Translations under genes and position numbers: made by a program
In this document: piece by piece, positions 58,265 to 64,000 of the stretch
Position numbering within the stretch: the first letter of the stretch is position 1
Layout of the letters: each line of letters opens with the position of its first letter
DNA from: Elusimicrobium sp. An273
GTDB lineage: Bacteria > Elusimicrobiota > Elusimicrobia > Elusimicrobiales > Elusimicrobiaceae
Assembly (NCBI RefSeq): GCF_002159705.1
Contig: NZ_NFJD01000001.1
Span: 248,001 to 312,000 of the forward strand
Direction: 5' to 3'
Length of the DNA stretch: 64,000 nt
Notes under the pieces: generated by a model
What the model was told of the DNA's origin: nothing
Databases searched by the model: none
Seen by the model: only the letters and a program-made list of their open reading frames with translations

Positions 58265-58770
58265 AAGTAATGGAAGCTATTTTAAAAAGAAGAAGCATCC
58301 GGCAGTTTACCAACCAGCCGATTGCGCAAGACGATTTAAACACCCTGCTGCGCGCCGCCATGATGGCGCCGACGGCCCGCAACTGCCAAGAATGGGAATT
58401 TGTCGTGGTGCGCAATAAAGAAACATTCAAAAAAATGATGCATGTGCACCCTTATGCCAAAATGTTGGAACAGGCGGACTGTGCTATCATCGTCTGCGGC
58501 AACACCCAGCGGGAACACGCCCCGGGTTATTGGATGGCCGACTGCGGCGCCGCCACCCAAAACATCTTGCTGGCCGCTACTTCCTTAGGCATCGGAAGCG
58601 TATGGTTGGGCGTATATCCCAATGAGGAGCGGATGAAAGGCCTTTCGCAGCTGCTGGGCCTGCCGGACTATGTAAAACCCTTAAATATCATTGCGCTGGG
58701 ATACCCGGCCGAGAAGAAGGAAGAAGTAGACCGCTTTGATCCGGCTAAAATCCACACGGAAAAATGGTAA
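58261..58770 (+). CDS. Nitroreductase-family FMN protein
   Basis: This 169-residue small nitroreductase-fold flavoprotein has the FMN-phosphate motif RRSIRQF near residue 10, AAMMAPTARNCQEWEFVVV near residue 32 and the DCGAATQNILLAATSLGIGSVWLG block near residue 93. It reduces nitro compounds, quinones or other acceptors with NAD(P)H. The physiological substrate is unknown. It overlaps sdaA by four bases, so the two are translated together. A hairpin terminator follows. Confidence 0.9.
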   Translation: MKVMEAILKRRSIRQFTNQPIAQDDLNTLLRAAMMAPTARNCQEWEFVVVRNKETFKKMMHVHPYAKMLEQADCAIIVCGNTQREHAPGYWMADCGAATQNILLAATSLGIGSVWLGVYPNEERMKGLSQLLGLPDYVKPLNIIALGYPAEKKEEVDRFDPAKIHTEKW

Positions 58771-58802
58771 CACCGGCTTAAACGCCCTTTGCGGCAGTTT
58801 GA

Positions 58803-58835
58803 CAAAAAGCGGATTTTTACAAATCCGCTTTTTGT
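58803..58835 (+). terminator. Hairpin terminator of sdaA operon
   Basis: AAAAAGCGGATTT/AAATCCGCTTTTT stem with a TTAC loop. Confidence 0.85.
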
Positions 58836-58886
58836 AATTTTTATAATCCACTCCCGCCACGCCCCCCTTTACAGAGGCAAACGCAA

Positions 58887-59034
58887 AATGCTAGTATCAA
58901 ACAAACATTCGGCGGTTCGTTCCCGCAAAGCGGGGCACACGGTCTCTATCAAAACAGAAATCAAAACCCCTCTGACAGGCGGGGAACTATTGCCGGTGGC
59001 GGCTTATCCGCACGGCACAACTTGGAGGACGAAT
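58887..59034 (+). promoter_or_regulatory. Promoter and long leader of the VanY-type gene
   Basis: An extended -10 (TGCTAGTAT near 58890) sits about 140 nt before the start codon. The same AAAATGCTASTATCAAA context recurs before the GGDEF-EAL gene near 59893. I see no recognisable riboswitch in the leader. Confidence 0.4.
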
Positions 59035-59772
59035 ATGACCAGAAAATATATCTTTTTGTTTTCCTTCTGCTCTTTGTTGACGCTCGCGGCCGACCTCTTT
59101 GCCCAACCGGCAACACCCAAGCAAGATCCGCAAGCCGTGTTGCAGTCTGTTTGCCAGTCCTTAATCCAGCAGGTTGACTCCGAAGAGTTCCAAAAAGCTT
59201 ATTTGCCCCTGGAAGAAAAGCGGGATTTGCTCATTTTGGTAGACAAAGAGCACGCCCTGCCGTCCTATTATAAACCGGACGATTTGGTCAGAATGCCCAG
59301 AGGATTCCTGCGCCAAGAAGCCGCTGTTTGGTTTGCAGAAATGGAGCAGGATGCCCGCAAAGAGGGCATTTATTTATTTCCTGTATCTACCTACCGCCCT
59401 TACGTCTATCAGTGGCATTTAAAGAGACGCACGCGCAATCCGGATCAAGTAGCAGATCCGGGGCATTCCCAACACCAATTGGGAACCGCTATTGATTTTA
59501 ATACGACAAGGCTCAACGACCCATACTACCGCCCCGCCCTAGAATGGCTCAAACAATACGCCGGGAAATACGGGTTTAGTTTGTCCTTTCCCAAAGGGCA
59601 GGAAGAAGAAACGGGATACCCCTTTGAACCGTGGCATTACCGCTATATTACCAAGGAAGGCGTAGCTCTGCAAAATAAATTTTTTGGCGGGAGCCAACAT
59701 AAGATGTTGGTCTTCTTAAATATGTGTCTGTGGAATAAACCCGATTCCAAAACCGCTATAAAAAACGATTGA
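59035..59772 (+). CDS. VanY-family D-alanyl-D-alanine carboxypeptidase
   Basis: This 245-residue protein has a signal peptide (to about LFAQ, residue 23). The peptidase M15B domain has VSTYRPYVYQ near residue 125, the zinc residues in GHSQHQLGTAIDF near residue 144 (His, Asp) and EPWHYRYI near residue 203 (catalytic Glu/His). It trims the terminal D-Ala from peptidoglycan stems. ATG 59035 is chosen over a far upstream in-frame ATG because GGAGGACG and a signal peptide both point to it. It is monocistronic and ends in a terminator. Confidence 0.9.
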   Translation: MTRKYIFLFSFCSLLTLAADLFAQPATPKQDPQAVLQSVCQSLIQQVDSEEFQKAYLPLEEKRDLLILVDKEHALPSYYKPDDLVRMPRGFLRQEAAVWFAEMEQDARKEGIYLFPVSTYRPYVYQWHLKRRTRNPDQVADPGHSQHQLGTAIDFNTTRLNDPYYRPALEWLKQYAGKYGFSLSFPKGQEEETGYPFEPWHYRYITKEGVALQNKFFGGSQHKMLVFLNMCLWNKPDSKTAIKND

Positions 59773-59784
59773 GGTTTTTGTCTT

Positions 59785-59825
59785 TTTCCCCGTCCATACG
59801 CAAACCGCGCCGGACGGGGAATTTT
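59785..59825 (+). terminator. Hairpin terminator
   Basis: CCCCGTCC/GGACGGGG stem with a 16-nt loop is followed by a T5 run. Confidence 0.75.
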
Positions 59826-59953
59826 TACGTACCACAAGCCCGAAACGTCCCTTTTCTTGGCGTGTTTTTCCTTTGTTCACGACAGCCCCAAAAATGCTAC
59901 TATCAAAAAAAGGTTATCCTTGCCCTAAATACGCGCAAGGAAGAGGAATTCAC

Positions 59954-62191
59954 GTGAAAAAATTTTCTTCTTTTTGGCAATTTTCGGTTTTAATTTTGTT
60001 GTGTACGGCCGTGTTGTCCACGGGCATCTTTTTGTATGTAAACCGCCTGAGCACTTTGTTGCATAATAACACCAAAACTTACCTCGCCGAAGTAGCCAAG
60101 CAAGGGGTCAATACCATTGAATCCAAAATTCAAGACGATTTTAATTTGCTCCAAAGCATCGCCACCGCTATTGGCGTCATTCCCAACCCCACCGAACAAA
60201 TGATTACCCGCCTGATGAAAGCGGAAAGCAAAACCAATAACTTTAAACGCATGGGTTTTGTCTATCCGGACGGGATAGCCGTCTTAAGCGACGACTTGCT
60301 GTTGGACATTCACCACGAACCGCATTTTACCAAAGCGATGGCCGGAACCCCCAACGTATCCAATTTAATCAAAGACGCCTCCGACGGTAAAAATATTTTT
60401 GTGGAATCCGTTCCCGTCTACCACCAAGAGAAAATCATCGGCGTGTTGTTTGCCACCCGCAGTACCGAAGAATACACCCAGGCTTTAGACATTGAAAGTT
60501 TTGGAGGGGAAGGCTATTCCATTATCGTGCGCGCCAATGGCGACAAAATCGTCGGTGCTTCCCACAAAAATGCCGTAAGCGGAATGTATAACATTTTTAA
60601 TTCGCCAGACGATCCCGACCACGAGCTGGCACACAACATTCAACAAGCGCTTAAAAACCGCCGCAGCGGCACCATCCATTATCTCTCCGCCGAAAAAGGC
60701 GAACTGCATATCAGTTATGAGCCGTTAAAAATTAACGATTGGTATCTTTTCTCAGTTGTTCCAACAGCTCACTTGTCGGCCCAGTTAAATGCCTTCATCA
60801 CGTTGCTGCTTATTTTATGTTTGGCCATTGCCGTAGCCGGCCTGGTCGTATGGGGATATGTGTTCCTGCAGCAAAAGAAAAATAAAGAACAGCTCTTTAA
60901 CTACGCCTATGTGGATCCCGTAACCGGATTTCCAAACGCGGAAGCCAACCGTACGGCGGCAGAGCAATTACTGAAAGAAAATCCGAAGGGACATTATGCC
61001 ATGGTAGCCTTGGACGTAAGCAAGTTTAAAATTTTTAATGAACAACACGGTTACGAGGTGGGCAACATTTTGCTTAAACACATTGCCCGCCTGATTAAAA
61101 ATAACCTTCAGCCGCAGGAATTATGCACCCGCATATACGGCGATTATTTTGCCATGCTGCTTAAATACACCGACGAGGGCACTCTTAAAAACCGCCTGGA
61201 ACTTTTAGGCGAACAAATTACCAATTTCCAAACCGAAAACCACCACGCCTATGCGGTGTTGCTGTCTTTCGGCGTCTATCCGATAGAAGACAAATCGATG
61301 CCCATTCGGGTAATGTACAACCGGGCCGCCGTAGCCAAATCCCAAATCAAAGGGCGCTATGACCAAATCGTAGCCTTCTATAAACCCGATTGGCAGCAGA
61401 AATTGGAAGAAGAAGATTTTATCGAGCGTCATATGCAGCATGCCCTAAAAAAAGGCGAAATGAAAGTGCTGTTAGAGCCTATTGTTTCCTTGGAGAACGG
61501 AAAAATCGGCGCCGCTTCCGTAACGGCAGAGTGGAAAATTGAAAAAGAGAAAAAAACATTGTACAGCCGCCAGTTTCTCCCCGTATTTCAAAAAAACGGA
61601 TTCATTTACCAATTTGACCTCTTTCTCTTTGAACAGGCCTGCAAAATTTTGGCTCAATGGCAAAAAGAAAAATTGCCGCTTATTCCGCTGGTCATCAACC
61701 TAGCCAATGAACTATTTTTGGATGTCCATTTCGTACAGCACCTTACTCAAAAAACAACCGAATATGGCATCTTACCGAAATGGATTGTAATAGAACTGAC
61801 AGAAACAGCCCAAACGGAGTTTCTCCCCCAATTAGAGCGGGCCGGCGCGGCACTCCGAAAAGCGGGCTTTGGATTAACCGTCCGATATAGCGGGCAAGGC
61901 GTCACATTGTCCAACATTTTCCAGCACCTGCCTGTAGAAGGAATTAAAATAGCCCCCGGTGTATGGGCGCCAAATGCAAGCGAAAAGCAGCAATTACTGG
62001 CGCGGGCGATAGTGGAAATGTGCCGCAAACTGCAGGTATTTTTGGCAGCGGAAGGCGTTCAAACCCCGCAGGAAACCGAGCATATTAAAAAACTGGGCTT
62101 TCAATTTGCGCAAGGTTCGGGGCTTTTCCCAACAGTTACGGCAGAAAAATTAGCGGAGCAATTTCCCCGCACGCAAGAAAATTCTAAATAA
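59954..62191 (+). CDS. Membrane sensor with degenerate GGDEF and EAL domains
   Basis: A first helix (about residues 8-28), an extracellular dCache-type sensor (35-290) and a second helix (about 300-325) start this 745-residue protein. A GGDEF-like domain (340-490) follows, with the signature RIYGDYFAML instead of RxGGDEFAI. The EAL-like domain (510-740) has ASVTAEW for EALxRW, VRYSGQGVTLS for DDFGTGYSS, and keeps only FLAAEGVQT and QGSG. Neither synthesis nor hydrolysis of cyclic di-GMP looks possible, so it may bind the nucleotide or signal through contacts. GTG 59954 is chosen because GGAAGAGG precedes it and the anchor helix follows directly. Confidence 0.85.
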   Translation: MKKFSSFWQFSVLILLCTAVLSTGIFLYVNRLSTLLHNNTKTYLAEVAKQGVNTIESKIQDDFNLLQSIATAIGVIPNPTEQMITRLMKAESKTNNFKRMGFVYPDGIAVLSDDLLLDIHHEPHFTKAMAGTPNVSNLIKDASDGKNIFVESVPVYHQEKIIGVLFATRSTEEYTQALDIESFGGEGYSIIVRANGDKIVGASHKNAVSGMYNIFNSPDDPDHELAHNIQQALKNRRSGTIHYLSAEKGELHISYEPLKINDWYLFSVVPTAHLSAQLNAFITLLLILCLAIAVAGLVVWGYVFLQQKKNKEQLFNYAYVDPVTGFPNAEANRTAAEQLLKENPKGHYAMVALDVSKFKIFNEQHGYEVGNILLKHIARLIKNNLQPQELCTRIYGDYFAMLLKYTDEGTLKNRLELLGEQITNFQTENHHAYAVLLSFGVYPIEDKSMPIRVMYNRAAVAKSQIKGRYDQIVAFYKPDWQQKLEEEDFIERHMQHALKKGEMKVLLEPIVSLENGKIGAASVTAEWKIEKEKKTLYSRQFLPVFQKNGFIYQFDLFLFEQACKILAQWQKEKLPLIPLVINLANELFLDVHFVQHLTQKTTEYGILPKWIVIELTETAQTEFLPQLERAGAALRKAGFGLTVRYSGQGVTLSNIFQHLPVEGIKIAPGVWAPNASEKQQLLARAIVEMCRKLQVFLAAEGVQTPQETEHIKKLGFQFAQGSGLFPTVTAEKLAEQFPRTQENSK

Positions 62192-62285
62192 CCCCGTTGC
62201 GCCAAATGCTTGGACTGCGGATTTTTACGTCCCGCATGTCCCCGATAGCGCGTCCGCACGAAAGATAGTTTTCAAGCTAAGCTTT

Positions 62286-62314
62286 TTGCAGACTGAGAAG
62301 GAAATTGGTATAAT
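62286..62314 (+). promoter_or_regulatory. Sigma-70-type promoter of tRNA-His
   Basis: TTGCAG (62286-62291), a 17-nt spacer and a perfect TATAAT (62309-62314) end 15 nt before the tRNA. Confidence 0.75.
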
Positions 62315-62329
62315 ATAGTATCGATTTAT

Positions 62330-62407
62330 GGTGGATGTAGCTCAGCTGGTTAGAGCGCCGGTCTGTGGAACCGGAGGTCGCGGGTTCAAATCTCGTCATC
62401 CACCCCA
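62330..62407 (+). tRNA. tRNA-His (GTG)
   Basis: Acceptor GTGGATG/CATCCAC, an encoded G at -1 (62330) opposite the C discriminator (62404), anticodon stem CCGGT/ACCGG with GTG (62365-62367), T-loop GGGTTCAAATC and encoded CCA. The 3' end overlaps the stop codon of the minus-strand serine recombinase. Confidence 0.95.
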
Positions 62408-62425
62408 ATAATTTCTGCTACAACT
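62396..62425. other. Candidate attachment-site junction at the tRNA-His 3' end
   Basis: The recombinase stop codon (62396-62398) lies inside the tRNA acceptor stem, so the element boundary should fall at or just after the CCA (62407). The matching copy of the tRNA end would lie beyond the window, so the core cannot be defined. Confidence 0.35.
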
Positions 62426-64000
62426 TTGAGATGCGCCTTGAGCGCTTTTATCGTCGTAGATTTCCAAACAGCCCTTGTTTAAGAGGGCTGTTTTTTTATC
62501 CCTTTCCGCCTCTTTGGCGTCTGTTTGAGCCAGGTGTTTGGCTTCATAAATAGCCTTAAACGGCTCTTTATACTCCACCACAATTTGATTGTCTTGCGTA
62601 AGCAAGAACTTGGCCCCTACCGCACGCAATAAGTCCGCCTTGCCGTAATTATCCGCTTCCCGGTAGCACTTTTTAAGCCCGGACAGCATAGCCAGCCCCT
62701 GCACAGCCCGCTGGGCCCCTTCGGCACTTCTCGTACAGCGGGAGAGTTCACCCTCAATACGTTCTCGTTCTTCCTGTAATTGGCGGTTTTTGGCCTGATA
62801 GGCCGCATCGGTTATTTTACGGTCCAAATACATATCCAGCAAGGCCTCTATACGGCCATTTACGCGCTCCAGTTCCTTTTGCAATATTTGCTTAGTACCT
62901 GCATTAATCTGGTTTGCCCGTAAACCTTTCTGTTTAAGCCCCTTACAAAGCACCTCTACCACTTCTTTGGGCAGTTCAATGTCTTGTATGGTATCTGCCA
63001 ATTGTTCAGCCAAGCGGGCTTCCGTCAAATACCCGCTCTTTTTATGGTCTTTATTGTAATGCGCACACCGATAATACAAATACTTATGCTTGGCTTTGGC
63101 CCCCAATATATAATGCCCGCAATGTTCGCAGGTGATTAAGCGGTTAAAGGGATAATTGTGCCGTGTATCATAGCGGTGAGCCTTAGCGGCCAGGGAGTCT
63201 TGGGTTTTATCCCATACGGCTTTGCTAACAAGTGGCGTATGCGTCCCTTGGTAAATCTTTTTGCCCCACTTAAACACACCGTAATAAAAGGGAGAATGAA
63301 GCATTTTGGAGATACTTTTTAACGAGACTCGGTTCCCCCTGCTCTTGGTTCTAAGCCCTTTACCGTAAAAGATTTCTTCCAACTCTTCCAAAGAATACTT
63401 ACCTGTAGAGGCATATTCAAACAGTTCCGTCACCAACGGGGCATTAACCGGGTCCGCTTCGATAATGGACTCTTTCTCTTTCGTAGTTACGTTTATATAC
63501 CCCAGCGGCGCATTGCCCGGATAAATGCCCTGTTCGGCTTTTTCCACCATACCCATACGGGTTTTATAGGCAATGTCGTTAGATAACTTTTTGGAAGCCG
63601 CGACTTCCACATCCATCATAAATTCCTTATTGGAATCCAGCGTTTGGTCATTTAACAACTGGTTGGTTCGGGAAAAATGAATACTTTTGTGGTATTCACG
63701 GATTAAACGGATTACCCGTATTTTGTCGGCATCGTTACGGGTCATACGATCCACCACGTCAAATATCACGTGTTTTACGCTGTCATTACGCTTTACAAAG
63801 TCCAGCATAGCGCTAAACTCCTTGCGTTCTTTCTTGCCCCAGGCAGATTCCTGTACTTTCCACATTTTTACTATCTGCAAGTTGTTACGCTGAGCATACG
63901 AACGGGCCAATTTCTCCTGTGCGTCCAGGGAGTATCCGTCTTCCTGCTTAATGCTGGAAACACGCAAAAAGATGACGGCTTTTTCTTGAAATTGATTTTC
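62396..64000 (-). CDS. Large serine recombinase (integrase), start outside window
   Basis: At least 534 codons are visible. The reading frame continues to the window edge (KAVIFLRVSS... before the first apparent start), so the true start lies beyond 64000. The N-terminal resolvase domain has the catalytic serine in LRVSSIKQEDGYSLDAQ and DVVDRMTRND. The recombinase domain (GNAPLGYINVTTKEKE, ISKMLHSPFYYGVFKWG) and a zinc-ribbon (CEHCGHYILG...YYRC) follow, then a coiled-coil (about residues 365-440). This is the plan of phage and ICE-type large serine integrases. Its 3' end runs into tRNA-His, the likely insertion site of a mobile element extending to the right. Confidence 0.9.
   Translation of the reverse strand, partial: ENQFQEKAVIFLRVSSIKQEDGYSLDAQEKLARSYAQRNNLQIVKMWKVQESAWGKKERKEFSAMLDFVKRNDSVKHVIFDVVDRMTRNDADKIRVIRLIREYHKSIHFSRTNQLLNDQTLDSNKEFMMDVEVAASKKLSNDIAYKTRMGMVEKAEQGIYPGNAPLGYINVTTKEKESIIEADPVNAPLVTELFEYASTGKYSLEELEEIFYGKGLRTKSRGNRVSLKSISKMLHSPFYYGVFKWGKKIYQGTHTPLVSKAVWDKTQDSLAAKAHRYDTRHNYPFNRLITCEHCGHYILGAKAKHKYLYYRCAHYNKDHKKSGYLTEARLAEQLADTIQDIELPKEVVEVLCKGLKQKGLRANQINAGTKQILQKELERVNGRIEALLDMYLDRKITDAAYQAKNRQLQEERERIEGELSRCTRSAEGAQRAVQGLAMLSGLKKCYREADNYGKADLLRAVGAKFLLTQDNQIVVEYKEPFKAIYEAKHLAQTDAKEAERDKKTALLNKGCLEIYDDKSAQGASQSCSRNYWGG
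62465..62500 (+). terminator. Terminator downstream of tRNA-His, inside the recombinase gene
   Basis: AACAGCCCT/AGAGGGCTGTT stem is followed by T7 in the tRNA direction. On the other strand the same bases encode part of the recombinase C-terminus (KKTALLNKGCL). Confidence 0.65.

Noticed and set aside
63965-63967. TTG at 63967 as the recombinase start
   Set aside because: The conserved catalytic strand (KAVIFLRVSS) continues upstream to the window edge, so the true start is outside.

Overview
The window looks like a chromosomal segment from a Gram-negative, anaerobic, fermentative bacterium, most consistent with a gut-type Elusimicrobiota. That assignment is inference. It rests on an outer-membrane envelope (BamA-like barrel, two small beta-barrels, LpoB, AsmA), type IV pilins with the GFTLIELLVVVLIIGILAA N-terminus, a trimeric NAD-linked [FeFe]-hydrogenase, a membrane pyrophosphatase and an approximately 50% GC, gene-dense layout with a hairpin terminator after almost every unit. 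No rRNA, CRISPR array or transposase was seen. There are two tRNAs (Asp, His).

Layout. 1-545: start of an LTA-synthase-like membrane protein. 749-3679: two tandem exported paralogues of unknown function. 3.8-16.8 kb: housekeeping genes (pyrimidine phosphorylase, AsmA, QueH, CorA, alanine symporter, nucleoside phosphorylase, a receptor-type Ser/Thr kinase, MurI, PgeF, cation/proton antiporter, a receiver-GGDEF protein). 16.8-18.0 kb: a pilin gene, then about 640 bp without genes that is packed with repeats and hairpins. 18.0-31.9 kb: CrcB, phosphoglucomutase, an outer-membrane barrel with MurB, tRNA-Asp, dCMP deaminase, a BamA-like protein, an exported papain-fold candidate, H+-PPase, a frameshifted pilin, a lipoprotein and an M3 peptidase. 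31.9-40.1 kb: an IspH-membrane-domain fusion with pfkA and rlmB, a metallophosphatase-like pseudoenzyme, a barrel, a soluble histidine kinase and an AI-2E-type permease. 40.1-45.2 kb: an envelope operon (pilin-like protein, LpoB, a COG3014-like lipoprotein, LPP20, FKBP isomerase, two membrane-anchored unknowns). 46.3-50.4 kb: the hydABC hydrogenase operon. 50.7-53.1 kb: two exported proteins with C-terminal receiver-like domains. 53.2-62.2 kb: transporters, a Lys/Ala-rich exported protein, a cysteine-rich pilin-like protein, two MntP-type pumps, serine dehydratase with a nitroreductase, a VanY-type carboxypeptidase and a degenerate GGDEF-EAL sensor. 62.3 kb to the end: tRNA-His, invaded at its 3' end by a large serine recombinase that runs out of the window.

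Two patterns tie distant genes together. First, four promoters at 671-712, 25237-25278, 51852-51893 and 53098-53139 carry the same 16-nt element, GGNC-N4-GNCCCTKG, placed exactly 20 nt before a TATNNT -10 box. All four drive exported proteins of unknown function: the tandem paralogues, the papain-fold candidate and both exported receiver-like proteins. This looks like an undescribed regulon for a secreted protein system. Second, at least sixteen genes have a -10-like TANNNT box only 6-7 nt before the start codon, usually with no Shine-Dalgarno sequence. That predicts widespread leaderless transcription.

Physiologically, glycolysis (PFK), amino-acid use (alanine symporter, serine dehydratase), H2 production by HydABC and pyrophosphate-driven proton pumping fit a fermenter. 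MurI, MurB, PgeF, VanY and LpoB cover cell-wall synthesis and remodelling.
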